Assembly (NCBI GenBank): GCA_019395295.1
Contig: CM033359.1
Span: forward strand, 19,368,116-19,432,115
DNA from: Osmanthus fragrans
Lineage: Eukaryota; Streptophyta; Magnoliopsida; Lamiales; Oleaceae
Reading direction: 5' to 3'
Length of the DNA stretch: 64,000 bases
The notes under the pieces are model-generated. The model searched no databases and was not told where the DNA came from. It saw only the letters and a program-made list of their open reading frames with translations. Below, piece by piece: positions 1 to 11,375 of this stretch. Position 1 is the stretch's first letter, and the number at the start of each line of letters is the position of its first letter. The position numbers and the translations under genes were made by a program.

Positions 1-2022
1 TACGGACTTGCCCCCACCCAATTTGTCCCCAACGCATGGGCCCAACTAGTGGGTTCCTATTTTCTCTAGAAGGAGACCTCCTAAGGCGAGGATATGCCTC
101 TCCATGTTTTCCAGACACTTTTTTTCAGCCGAGGTCTTTAGGAAAAGGAGATTCCAGGGGGGGTATTCTTTGTGTCCTTGGGGGTCACATTCCCCATTCG
201 TTGTCAAACTCCCTTCCTCCGTCAAGCTCTGGAAGGAGTCATGGTTTTGGGTGAGGGGTAAATGGCAGGAGTGTGAGGGCGATGCCGTACCCCATGTCAA
301 AGCACCGACCTCATACTCCGAAGCTAGTGAGTGTTAATTTCATTGTGCATTTGCATTGTGAATTTTGGAATACTGGCTTTAATTTTTTGAATTGCCCTTT
401 GTGCAGACGTGGTTGAGTTGTTCGAGCTAAGTTCTGTTGAACTTGAACTAATTAGAGATGTCTACCTCTGACCCGCTTCTTCCAGAGAGTACGAAAGGCT
501 CATCCTCCGAAAACAGCCGTTCGAAGACTTCTGCTTGATGTCGAGGAAAGGTACATGTTCATTGTTTATATATGTATGTATGTATTATTATTTTTTTTTT
601 TACATATTTTCACTGTGATCACACCTTGCTAAATTCAACATCTTTCCTTTTGTAGAGGAATTTTTGCACAGGAGACACCCCACTCCGGACATGGCTACTA
701 TTGTGGCTACCACCTCCACTGTTGGGAGAAAGGGTCTGAAGGGCACTTTTGCTGGTGCCAAGAAAGTGAGGGAGAGGGTGGAAAGGATAAGTAAGGAGGC
801 TGCTGTTCATGAGGCGGAGGATGCTGTTAAGGAAAGCGTCCCCCTTTCCACAACTAATAAGGGCAAGACTCCTGTAGTGGAATCCCCCAAGAAAAGGTTT
901 AGAGTACCTAGGGAGGATGGGGCTGGAGGTTCAGCTGATGTCCCACCCCCACGCTCTGAAGTCCCTGTGGGGAAGAAGTTACTTGGTGCTTCCTTAGCTG
1001 CAACCCTTGTCCCAAAGAATAGGCCGTTGGAATCACCAAAAAAAATCCCTACCAAAAGGCCGAGGACAGCGAGTTCCTCCTCTGTGAGAGGGTCGGCAAG
1101 GGCCAAGATACTCCCCACTCAGAGGGATGATGAGTTGGCTCCAGAGGTCCTTTCTATACTTCCCGCCGACATCCAAACTGCAGCTTCCAATTTTTACAAG
1201 TATTGGACGGAGAGGTGGCAGAATTTAATGGAGTCTGGAGAGCCTAAGGATGTGATTGCCACACTGGTGAGCCAAATGACGAGGTCATTTGGTACTGCCA
1301 TAGAGGTGCATGCCCTCTTTAATAACTTGCAAGGAAAGAAGGAAGATGCTGCCAACAGGGTGGCTGTGGTTGAGGAGAAGGCTTCTAAAGCCAAGGCTGA
1401 GGTGGCAGAGTTCAAGAGATTGAAGGACGAGGAGTCTATGAAACTTGCCTCTGCTCTAAATGAGATTGAGAACTTGAAGAAGGAAGTTCACATTTGCCAA
1501 AGCGAGGTGGCTTCTATGACGAGGCGGGTGGAGACTTCTGATGCTCACCAAAGAATATCAGCAGAGGCCTTGGAGAGCCTTAACAAAGAACACTCTACCT
1601 TGAGGGTGGATTTTGAAAACCAGAGGTTAGAGAATGCTGCCTTGAACTCGAGGATTGCGAGTCTCACTGAGGAGGTCGAAGAGGCTAGGAAGGAGGTCGA
1701 ATCTGCTGGGACGGAGGCTGAGAAACGGTTTGTTACTAACTTCCATCTCACCGAAGTGTACGAAAACTTCGCCATTTACTGGAAGAGATATGCATATAAC
1801 GAAATGGTAAAATGGATTGAGGCTAACAATCCCGCTATCAGCACTTCGGATTTAAGGGAATTGTTCCTTGAAGAAGAGCCTGAACAAGGTAGCGATGCCC
1901 CAGCAGTTGGGGATGAAGTTGTTGAAATTGATGATGAAGCTTCTGAAGCTGATGATGCAGAAGTCGACCCCTCAAATGCAGTAGTTCCCTTCACTCCTCC
2001 CCCTCCCCCAACGAATAGCTAG
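1..2022 (+). pseudogene. Antisense accessory ORF of the Tat-like element, three exons, broken
   Basis: Exons are 1-326, 407-550 and 656-2022, joined by GT-AG introns of 80 and 105 nt; the frame runs through both junctions (phase 1 at each). Exon 1 encodes a Trp/Phe-rich stretch (WKESWFWVRGKW) like the N-terminal domain of plant transposon accessory proteins. Exon 3 has a Lys/Pro-rich region, a long heptad-like coiled coil (about residues 215-350 of the 452 codons from 664), an acidic segment and a Pro-rich end (TPPPPPTNS). Breaks: codons 1-66 are in another frame and end in TAG at 67-69, and exon 2 has an in-frame TGA at 469-471 where CGA (Arg) would fit. It starts left of the window. The function of the family is unknown to me. 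Confidence 0.72.
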
Positions 2023-2638
2023 TAAATCAGATTTTTGTAACAGGCCTCGAAGCCCTTGTTGTATAACTTTTTTTATTAATGAAAATATGCATTTGATTCA
2101 TCTTTAAATTTCCACTTTATATGTAACTTGAATGAAACTCTTGACTTTGAACGAACCTGTTGGGCACATGATCTCATTTTGACAGATGCAAGTTAAGTTT
2201 CGAGTGTTGGTATTTTAGTGATTGCAAGGATGTTGAATCCGAAATTGACTGGTTGCATCTGAACTTGTGTATTTTTTGGCCTTGCTTGGTGTATATCCAG
2301 TACTTCTGTTCTATCAAAGTTTATACATTCATTCATACCGCAGAATGGTTGATTGCTGATATTTACCTTTTATTAAGATTTGTTTTCATGGCGTTTGTCC
2401 TGCTTCGAGTTTGTGTCCAAAACACCTCGTAATTGAAATGTTTAAGCCTTAGGCCTTTCAAACGTTGGAGCCCTATTAATATGGTTTGTGAGTGAAGCTC
2501 CTATTCACTTCACTATTTAGAAGGGGTCCTCTTAGGACTGCCTTCTAGTTGAAGTAACGATGTTTTAACCAATTTCGTTTTTCTTCCCAAGGCGTGGAGT
2601 TTCGGCTGCCTTCTCATGCCGATGCCCCTTCACAAATC
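2023..2638. other. Non-coding 3' region of the Ty3 element, between the accessory ORF and truncated pol
   Basis: No ORF is supported here. The motif 'gaaggggtcctcttagg' occurs near 2521 and again near 2680, so part of this stretch was duplicated into the end of pol. The accessory ORF (plus) and pol (minus) converge on it, so it should hold both 3' ends. Confidence 0.5.
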
Positions 2639-3730
2639 TTATTTGTGAGGGAACGTTCTATTCACTTCGCTTATTTTGGAAGGGGTCCTCTTAGGGGAAA
2701 GTTGGTCAACACTTTTAGATAAGCTGTCAAAATTGGGTATGAGTCCCATGACCACTCTTAGGGGAAAGTTGGTCAACACTTCGATGGTGTGCGCTTGAAA
2801 GTAGGGCCTTAGCTTCCGTGAGGCTATGATGAGTGCTAAAGCCAACTTCTCTATATCAGGGTAACGCGTTTCAGCGGCTAGAAGTGCTTTGCTGATGTAA
2901 TATACAGGAAGCTGACGTCCTGCCTCTTCTCTGATCAAAACCGAACTGACAGCTTCTGTTGTAATAGCAAGGTATAGCGATAAGGGTTCTCCGGTCTTGG
3001 GTTTTGAGAGAAGAGGAGCCTGACGAAGGTGCCTCTTCAGTGCTTGTAAGGCCTCTTCACATTCCTCGGTCCAATGGAATTTGTTTCCTCCTTTTAGAAT
3101 TTTGAAAAAGGGGAAACACTTATTTGTGGCCTTTGAGACGAAGCGACTCAAAGCCGCTACCCTTTCTGTTAGGCTTTGCACCTCATTAGGCTTCTGGGGC
3201 GACCTCATCTCAATAAGGGCTTTAATTTTGTCGGGATTGGCTTCGATTCCTCTCTGGTTTACCATGTAACCGAGGAACTTCCCTGAAGCTACTCCGAACG
3301 CAAACTTGGATGGGTTCAGTTGCATCCTATACTGCCTTAGTATTCTGAAGACTTCGTCTAAGTGCTGGACGTGATCCTTTGCTTTCAAGCTTTTTACAAG
3401 CATGTCGTCCACGTACACTTCGATTGTCTTTCCGATGAGGTCCGCAAACATTTTATTCACTAATCTCTGGTAAGTGGCCCCGACATTCTTTAATCCAAAG
3501 GGCATCACCTTGTAGCAGTACAGACCTCGGTCCGTAATAAAGGAAGTGTGCTCTTCATCTGTTGAAAGCATAGAAATCTGGTTATACCCTGAATAAGCAT
3601 CCATGAAACTCAACAGTTCATGCCCAGCAGTGGAGTCCACTAGTTGGTCGATTCGAGGTAGTGGAAAACTATCCTTTGGACATGCCTGATTTAAGTTGGA
3701 GAAATCCACACACACCCTCCACTTGCCGTT
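2639..3730 (-). pseudogene. Ty3/gypsy reverse transcriptase and partial RNase H
   Basis: The frame reads from about 3730 (GKWRVCVDF) through the RT palm motifs LPRIDQLVDSTAG, FMDAYSGYNQI, MPFGLKNVGATYQRL and the catalytic YVDDM, then the connection region and the start of RNase H (YYISKALLAAETRYP, LRPYFQAHTIEVLTN). After VLTNFPLR at about 2785 the homology stops; the remaining codons to 2639 read duplicated non-coding DNA. The rest of RNase H and all of integrase are missing. The upstream junction with the protease frame lacks roughly 18 residues normally present between the 'LIDNHF' and 'NGKWR' segments, so the finger region of RT is deleted and the enzyme cannot be functional. Confidence 0.9.
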
Positions 3731-4737
3731 GTGAAGTGATTGTCGATCAGCTTCTTCACTTCGTCCTTCAAGGCTTCGTATCTCTCCGGATTCAAGGCCC
3801 TTCTCTTCTGCCTATTTGGAGTTGCCTTTGGGTCGATGTTCAAGTGGTGACAACTGACCTTGGGATCGATCCCAACCATATCCTCGTGTTTCCAAGCGAA
3901 GATGTCCAAGTTATCTTTCAGGAAACTTTTCAACTTCTCTTTTTCCAGTGGCGCCAAGTTTTTGCCAACCTGCAAGAACCTTATCTGCTCTGGGGGACCA
4001 ACTGGAAAGCTTTCCAATTCTTCTATTGGTGCTGTCTGAGATTCACAGTCCACCATGCGGGGATCCAATTCATTTATGGCCATCCCTTGTACAACAATAT
4101 GTTCATTTTCAGGGATAACCGCCACTTCCAAGACTACCTCTTCTTTAGAGGCTTCAGTCATCACAATATCTTTCCCTTGGTCAGGGTAATTCCCTTGCAC
4201 AGGGTAATCGATTTCCATTAAGATAACATTCACATTCCTTGGTTCGGCTTTACGAATGGAGTTGGTAAAACATAATCTTGAACTTCTTTGGTCTCCTCGG
4301 ACCGTTGCAACACCATGCTCCATGGAGAATTTCATGCACAAATGGTGTACTGAGGTGACAGCCCACAGTTCTTTTAGGACAGGTCGACCCAATACTCCAT
4401 GGTAGGCAGAGCGGTGGTCTACGATCAAGAATTCCATGAGGTTCTTGGATAGAAGAGGTGCTTCTCCCATTTCGATTGCTAGGACAATTTTTCCTCGGGG
4501 GATGAGGCTATCTCCCGTAAATCCAAAGATCGGAGATGTTACGGGGGTCAATGTCTGCTTTACTTTCATTTGATCGTAAGTAGCTCCAAAGATTATATTG
4601 ACCGAACTCCCGTTGTCTACCAACATCCTCTTCAAACCGTTTCTTGCCACCACTGCCCTTACTACCAAAGCGTCACAGTGGGGATAACGATCCCTACTGC
4701 ATCGTCCTGTGTGAAAGTAATGGGTTCTGCCCCCCAT
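3691..4737 (-). pseudogene. Ty3/gypsy protease and linker to RT
   Basis: The ORF contains YPHCDALVVRAVVARNGL followed by the retropepsin-like active-site motif LVDNGSSVNIIF, typical of plant Ty3 proteases, then the linker that leads into RT (ENLDIFAW-like 'DNLDIFAWKHEDMVGIDP'). It is in a different frame from gag; around 4700-4740 the conserved reading passes through all three frames (PITFTQDD in the third), so at least two small indels separate gag from protease. The end of the ORF, HFTTASGG, is a frameshifted read of the RT start beyond the deletion. It acted originally in maturation of the Gag-Pol polyprotein. Confidence 0.85.
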
Positions 4738-6667
4738 TGGAGGGTTGCGTGCTTACTATCAAACTAGACATAGGGTGCTCCCTAGCCTCTTCCGCATAAT
4801 TCATTTGGGCATTCCTGGACTCACCACCAACATAGGGGCCTCCAAATATGGTATCAATTTCTCTGATGGGTTTGCCTCCATCACTATTATGTGGGCTTCG
4901 GCGGCGCCTCCAACCTTCTTCAGGTCTCCGACCTTCTTCAGGTCGTTTACGCTCACCTCCTCTTGAACTGCTGTTGACTTGCTGCCGACCCTGTCGTGGC
5001 AGCGCACCTGCCTGTTGGCCTCTTTCTTGGGAGTTATTCTGCCTCAAGTCCCAACATGCGGTGGTGTCGTGGCCATATGATCGGTGGTAGGTGCAATAAG
5101 GAGTGTGATTCCTATTTCTAGGTCCAACATTCCTTCCCCTTCCTCTTGATCCGCGTGTTGACGTTGAGGGGAGTCTCTCTTGCTGTCCTGAATTAGGATG
5201 GACTTCTTCATAGGCCAAGTTCGAAACTGCATTTAGTGTGACAGCTGCCAGTGCTTGTCCTGGGTTCAAATCTGACTGTCCACCTTGGTGGTCTATTAAG
5301 TGGGAGGTAGGACCTCGTCCTCTTCTCAGTTGGGGAGGTGGGAGACCTCGGCTTGCCCGATTGCGATGATCTTTGAGCTCCTCATTTATGACTTCTCGCC
5401 TTATCATCTTCAACAAAGCATCATAGCTTGTTGGATCTTTATTTTGCACATCCCTCCAAAAGAGGGAGTTCATGTCCAGGCCACCTCTTAATGCGGTAAG
5501 TGCTTCTCTATCCAAAACTTGGACGCAATATGTCATTTCATCTGTGAATCGGGATAGGAAAGTTTTCAACGACTCCCCCTGTTGTTGTCTCATGTCTTGA
5601 AGACGCTGGATCGGGCCTTCACCTTCTTTGCTAGTTGCAAAGCGTTTAAGAAATGCTTTTTTGAAGTCTGGCCAACTTCGGATGCTTCCTGCTTGCAATC
5701 TGCTATACCAGACCTCAGCTGCTCCGCTCAAGGTAAGATGAAAAGCCCTGCATTTCATTGCCGGGGTGGATCCTCGCAGACCCATGTGAGTTTTGAAACA
5801 GTCCAGGTGTTTCGCGGGGTCCCCTCTTCCTTCATACTTTGGTATTTTTGGCAAAACGAAGTGGTGTGGCATGGGGGCATTCTGAATTTCCTTAGAAAAG
5901 GGAAGAGTATCGTTGTCGTCATCAATATCGCAAGACCTTTGTGGTTCGTCTGCGTATTGATTCTCATAGACAGGCATGTTTCGAAGTGGTTGAGACGGGC
6001 CGGCTTGATTTCTGGCTTGGTCCCTCCTTTCTCGCCTATTTCTAGGCTGAGGTCTCACCTCTTCGTGATGTGGTTGGGCTTGTCCTCCGAATTGAGGTTG
6101 CTCAACATGCCTCTCTCTGGGCTCTCGCAGGCGCCTATTCAACCTATTTCTAAGCAGGTTAGAGATTCTGTTGAAAACGCTCCGGGTTCGTCTGGGTAAC
6201 TTCCCCGGGACATCGGAGTCTTAATTCAGTGAGTGGTTTTGTGGTGCTTCTCGTGGGAGTTCGCCAGCCTGGTTGGTGGAAGAACCTACCTCAGCCTCTC
6301 TCCTCAGGGGAATTTCATGTTGATATGGAGGCTGACCTCCCATGTGATTATCAATTCCGTCATACTGGTTGTCTTAGTAAAAACTTTCTTCTTGCATAGG
6401 GTTTTGAGGATTAGGGTACCCTCCTTGAGCCTGCATGTTCATCAGCATTTCATGCATGGCCTGATTTTGCTGAGTGATATTTCGCATATTTTCCGCCATT
6501 GCGGCCATTTCTCTGTTAAGCCTAGCAGCTTCCTTTGACTCGCCTTGGGGGTCATGTCTCTGTCGCTGATTAAACCTATGACGGGACGTAGGCATTGTGT
6601 AAGAGGGTTTCCCTTGTTCATGGTTTTCCCCTGCCATTCGAGACACTACTTCTTCGTTTTCGCTCAT
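4694..6667 (-). pseudogene. Ty3/gypsy gag, interrupted by two in-frame stops
   Basis: One frame runs from the ATG at 6667 to 4694. It has an N-terminal segment rich in Met and Gln (MAENMRNITQQNQAMHEMLM), an Arg-rich stretch, the retrotransposon gag domain (GAAEVWYSRLQAG, WPDFKKAFLKRF, QQGESLKTFLSRF) and a zinc knuckle of the plant Ty3 form (CTYHRSYGHDTTAC). TAA codons at 6374-6376 and 6221-6223 interrupt it in frame, so a 98-codon and a 482-codon piece remain. The product would have been the capsid/nucleocapsid protein. The C-terminal end runs into the frameshifted protease. Confidence 0.9.
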
Positions 6668-6849
6668 TATTTCTTCCTTGCGTGTGGTTTTTCAGTTAGC
6701 TTTCTTTTCAAATTTGGTATGTTACTCAATTCTTCTCAGTGATTCTTTAATCAAGAATAACTTCCCTTTCCTCAAGGGGATAGGATTTTTCACTTTTTCA
6801 GGAATATAACAGCCTTTGTTCACGGGATTCTCGTGGTTTAACTATTTGT

Positions 6850-6867
6850 TTCCCACAAACGGCGTCA
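6850..6867 (-). other. Putative primer-binding site region of the Ty3 element
   Basis: On the minus strand the sequence reads TGACGCCGTTTGTGGGAA, very close to the GGCGCCG...GGGAA motif found just inside the 5' LTR of many plant Ty3 elements. It lies 18 nt inside the LTR end, further than the usual few nucleotides, so the exact primer site is uncertain. Confidence 0.5.
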
Positions 6868-7180
6868 ATCTGTTGCCCCAAAAAATGTTATCAACAGATG
6901 TCAGTATCGGACTCGTGACACGTGGATTCCGGTGATATTGACCGGAGTTGATGATTGTAAAATATATATGGACTATCGAGTCGGAGTACCAACGGAGGAT
7001 TTTCGTGTCAAATGGATAAAAAATTGTCGCTCGTTTTGTGTTTTTCCCTTTATAATATTGTAAAAATCACAATAATTATATGAATAAAATATTTTCTCTC
7101 TCAGACACTTTTGTAAAAATTTGGGTTCATATCTTTCACTCTCTCAAATTCAGCGTCCCTTTTACAATTGCAAGAATTGC

Positions 7181-7188
7181 TATTTATA
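7181..7188 (-). promoter_or_regulatory. TATA box of the Ty3 LTR
   Basis: On the minus strand it reads TATAAATA inside the LTR, about 300 bp from the gag-proximal LTR end, well placed to start the element's genomic RNA toward gag. Confidence 0.55.
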
Positions 7189-7470
7189 GAGGAGAGGTTG
7201 AAATGCCTATCGTCGGATCGGGTCCACGTGGCTTCATATTGTTATTTCGAACATCAAATCATTCACGACATTAACTACTGTGATGATTGCCCTGCTATTA
7301 TCCTGCCACCCCTTTCTTTTGTCTAACACTAGGTAATGCGGTTTTAAAGTGACTAGTCACGTCAATCACTTATCAATGATATCTTTCAGGTTTGTCCCCT
7401 AACAAACACCTCGGTGGATAAGGCGTTAGGCAACAAAGAAGACTTCGGACTGGAGAAGTGCTATGCAGTT

Positions 7471-7710
7471 GAAGGGATTTCGTCTTATATTTTTGAAGGG
7501 ACTTCGTCTTTGCCTTTTGAAGGGACTTCGTTTTAGCCTTTTGAAGGGACTTCGCCTTAACCGTTTGAAGGAATTTCATCTTAGCCTTTTGAAGGGATTT
7601 TGTTTTAGCCTTTTGAAGGGACTTTGTCTTAGCCGTTTGAAGGGACTTCGTCTTAACCTTTTGAAGGGACTTCGCCTTAGCCGTTTGAAGGGATTTCGTC
7701 TTAGTGCCAC
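7471..7710. repeat. 24-bp minisatellite inside the LTR, ten copies
   Basis: The core 'gaagggacttcgtcttagcc' recurs every 24 bp with the 'gaaggg' block at 7471, 7495, 7519, 7543, 7567, 7591, 7615, 7639, 7663 and 7687. As 24 is a multiple of 3, it gives an apparent repetitive ORF on the plus strand (LKGLRLSL units), which I treat as an artefact. It sits upstream of the LTR TATA box (minus sense), in the U3 region. Confidence 0.9.
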
Positions 7711-7857
7711 CTTTCGCTGACGACGTCTCTTTCGGGGAAGGATTTTACACGGACCACGGGGTTTCCTTACTGTTCATCGTCTAACATCCTCTCTTTAAGA
7801 TCTCCACGTGTCCTCCAACTAATGGCTTAATAATGGCCCCATTTTTATGGGGTAACA

Positions 7858-10800
7858 TAACTCATCTATGTGCAAATTCTAGCAAACCAACACGAATGTA
7901 CCTATGAATTTTCAACCATTATTTGGATATTTTGGCCAAATAGGTCTGAAGAGATGTGGAGGAGAACGAAAACAGAATGGTTACTAGAACTCAAAAGTTA
8001 GAAGACCCTACAACTAAACTTCCAATTTTTGCAGTATTTGCATACAAATCACGCCATAACATGGTCCGCGGGACGATCCAAAGAAACAAGAAATTGGACC
8101 ACGAGAATGTCTTCTGAGAAAGTGAATATTTTACTCTAAAAAATGTAAAACATTAAGCAACATGATTTAGAAAATTTCCATATTTATTCATTGCCCAATT
8201 TCTTGCTGAAAATTGTGGGCGGACTCCAATTAATTGGATGTACATGTCTACCATGGTCAAATGTAGGTTTCTTGCTTACACTTAACCAAGTGTCCCTTTT
8301 GTTAGTTCATCCGATTATTTTTCTGTTAGGGAAATGTATTATTAAGCTTTAGCTTTAGAAGCGTCTTTAAAGGTAATTAATACAAAACGTTTTTACCTTT
8401 CAATGTTATTGTGCAAAACGTCATACATTTCTTTTTTTTGCATTTTCACCTCTACCTTCATTTTTCATTGCGGATATCATCATTTTCATCCAAATTCTCA
8501 TGTAAAATGACATATACCCTCTTATTTAAATAAAACAAAAAAGAAAAGAAAAGTTAAAGTTGAACCGATAAAAAATATTATTTAATATAAATTATTAATT
8601 TATCGAGATTACAATGTACTACAAGGTTATAAATTACTTCATTTTGAATTAATACAAATCTGTTTTAAATGTTCAACAATATTGATTATATATGAATATC
8701 TAAATTGTTATAATATTTGTTAATTCACTAATGTAATCGAACAAAATGTTTTCTGTAAAATAAAAAAAATTCAAATATTTTCTTTTTGTATCAATTAAAA
8801 AGTCGTTTCAACGGGAATTTCTTTATTTTTTTTTTCAATATAATTTTTAATTACGAACTAAGATTGTCGTAATTAGAAATTAACCTTGACTTGTCAAATG
8901 AACACAAATAATAATAATAATAATAAATCAAGTGAACTAGGTGCCAAATTTGGAACAATTGCTCCATATTTTTACTTTTAAACCCGTAATAAATTTTCTT
9001 ATATTTTTCATCTACAATTTATTATTATTATTATTTTTTTAAATTAATGCTTAATTTACCGAGCTAATCGATGGCTCCTTGCGAGACATTTTGAATGAAA
9101 AAGAAAAATTTAATCAAAAATGCATTGGTCCACTTTAATTATTAGTCATAACAAAATAAGTATTCCAAAATTCAATTAGAAGTTAATTTATGGCCTCCAT
9201 TTTTGACTATGCACTTTCTTTATTTTTTCCTCTCAAATCCTTGATGAAGAAGTAGACGAAGCATAAATGTAGGGTCTGTTTAGCCGAATTTTTTGTTTTG
9301 CTTTTACTTTTATTTCCTTTATAAGAGGTTTTTTTTTTTTTTTTTTTCTCTCTCTCTCTCTAAAAACAATTCTTGTAAGACAAAACACTGTTAAAAAATT
9401 ATTCAAATATGTAAGGCTAAGTCTTTGTTTGTCCCCTATCTCTGTCATATTTTTTTTTTCCTCTTTTACTTTCAATCACACGATCTTCCATAAAATAATA
9501 TTATACGTAAATCAAAAAAAATTTCTTCTTTTTCAACCACACATTCTAAAAAAAAAAAAAACACTACTCCAAATACTAAATTTGAAAAAAAAAAAAAAAA
9601 GGATTTCAAAAGTAACTTTTGATTTTTCAAAATTGACGTCAAACGGGTCCTTATTATTTCTCTCATTGAAATATTAAAAAAAAAAAATTCAAAATTTAAA
9701 TTATTTTAATAATTCCCAATCTCACTAATTGAATGTATCATTTAAAATTTAAGGACTTGTTTGAGCCCTATTAAATTGAAAAAAATATATTTTGAAATAG
9801 TAGATTGATGGAGAATGTGTGATTAAAAATGAGGAAAAACATTTCGATTTACATATAATATTATTTGATTGAAAAATATATGATTGAAAAAAGAAAAGAT
9901 ACAACTATATTTTGAAAAAAATGAAAATCAAATACACTTGAGTGCTACGTCATGCAACTAATACTAATAAAACACGTTGCAATATACTTAAATTCAAGAA
10001 GCAAATAAATATACATCAAATCATAGTTAGAGAAACGCGGTAGAGCTTGGTGGTTGAACCAAAATTTTCATCAGAAAGCACGCCCCCCCTATTTTTGGTC
10101 CTGTGCCAATAGCAGGGTTCAATTTTCACAAGGATGAAAACTTTTTGATGGAACAAAATATACATAAATTAAGTATATATTAAAATAATCTCAAAATTTC
10201 AACATAAATTTAAAAAAAAAAATGTTACACAACCAATCACCATTGATCGACATTTGAGATTGAGTACTTAACATATAAAAACACATTTAACACCTAGATA
10301 CATAGTCGGGTGTGACTACTTCAAAATCAAAAAGTATTAACGGACTATATTGTTGACCTACTTGATAAAAAATAATCATACAAATTTCGGCGTGAATTAT
10401 TATGTGAAAATGGATAATAAATTTGGAGGTTGGCGTATTGCATATTCAAACACCTATATTTTTGCTTCCATTGAATGAGGGCAGGTACCAACAATCAAAC
10501 TTCAACTACCCCGTCGTGAGTCCAGGTCCACGTACGAAATGACTACATTACCCTCCTTTGGTGTTTTAATACTTTTTTTTTTTTAACTCTACGAATTAAA
10601 ACTCGTCATCTAGAATTCATTCACAAGTGACGACTTGATACATTTTTGAGTTCACAAGTTCGAAGTAGTTAATGACATATTAAAGAAGCTATATTTCATA
10701 GAATTAATCTGCAAGTACATATTTTATCTACAGATTTTGGACAGAAATTTGAATTTTTAGACACAAGGAGTGGGATCCATGTATAAAATATTGAAAAATA

Positions 10801-11375
10801 AAACACCCTTCCCGTCCAATATTATCTCTCTTCTGTAGGTACAGAAATTCAAAATTTCTGTACCTATAACACAACTCTATTTCATAAGAGTGATGCAATG
10901 TTAATTTAATATTATGCAAAAAAGGAGAAAACTTAAGATTGTGAAAGATCTATTTTTTTTTTTATTATTATTATTATTTTTTTTTGTATTAAAAGTGTGT
11001 TTGGATGGATTTATAGTTTAAGAATAAGTTTAATTTTGTGGTCAAAATTTTGCCAAGCCAGCACTTGTGGGACTTAAGCTTATGAGATAGAATAAGCTAC
11101 CTAGGTGGAACTTATTTTCACCTCAAAAATCATGGAACCAACCACTTAAAAGTTGTGTTTTTTTTTTTTTTGCCGAACATGTCCTCTTCCAAATAAATTC
11201 AGAATCGAATAAAAGAGGGGCAAAAGAATAAAATAGAAAAGTTGAACTTTTTTCGACATCATGTTTCGACATGCCTTTGCACTAGAAAAGGCCTTAAAAA
11301 GCCAATTTCAATTTTAAGTGGTATGCACAAAAGAAAAATAATGTGTACTTTTGGAAGTAAATTTTGATGAGTTAA
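7858..11375. other. AT-rich intergenic DNA
   Basis: No gene is supported. It contains long T and A runs (about 9327-9346, 9549-9561, 9585-9600), short TAA/AAT microsatellites (8911-8925, 9020-9035) and a probable degraded Tourist-like element at 9753-9943. A fragment starting 'gtgtttggatggattta' near 10997 may be another small element, but its ends are unclear. Confidence 0.6.
9753..9943. mobile_element. Degraded Tourist-like MITE
   Basis: It begins 'ggacttgtttgagcccta' after TAA and carries the family core 'ggagaatgtgtgattaaaaa', shared with elements at 15469 and 38344. The right end 'atcaaatacacttg' matches the left end only loosely. Confidence 0.35.

Larger units (their letters stand above)
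1..7857 (-). mobile_element. Decayed Ty3/gypsy retrotransposon, Tat/Grande-like, left end outside the window
   Basis: Reading leftward on the minus strand the order is LTR (7857-6886), primer-binding region, gag (6667-4694), protease (about 4737), reverse transcriptase and part of RNase H (to about 2785), a non-coding stretch, then an ORF in the opposite direction (2022-1). No integrase motif is visible. The second LTR must lie left of position 1. An antisense ORF between pol and the 3' LTR is known from Tat-type elements such as maize Grande1 (gene23), which together with the gag and RT sequence suggests the lineage. Stops, frameshifts and deletions show that it cannot move by itself. The lineage name is inferred from memory; the Ty3/gypsy class is secure. 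Confidence 0.88.
6886..7857 (-). repeat. 5' LTR of the Ty3/gypsy element (972 bp)
   Basis: The block begins TGTTA on the plus strand and ends TAACA, the expected short inverted terminus of an LTR. Gag and the primer-binding motif lie immediately to the left in minus orientation. It contains a minus-strand TATA box and a ten-copy 24-bp minisatellite. The partner LTR is not in the window, so neither age nor target duplication can be read. Confidence 0.8.

Noticed and set aside
664..2022. Treating the accessory ORF as an independent host coiled-coil gene
   Set aside because: It sits inside the Ty3 element between pol and the expected 3' LTR, continues upstream through two introns, and is broken.
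3661..4221. Plus-strand ORF opposite protease and RT
   Set aside because: Shadow of the minus-strand pol frame; the conserved motifs are all on the minus strand.
7463..7720. Plus-strand ORF with an LKGLRLSL repeat
   Set aside because: It is a by-product of the 24-bp minisatellite, whose unit is a multiple of three, and lies in an LTR.
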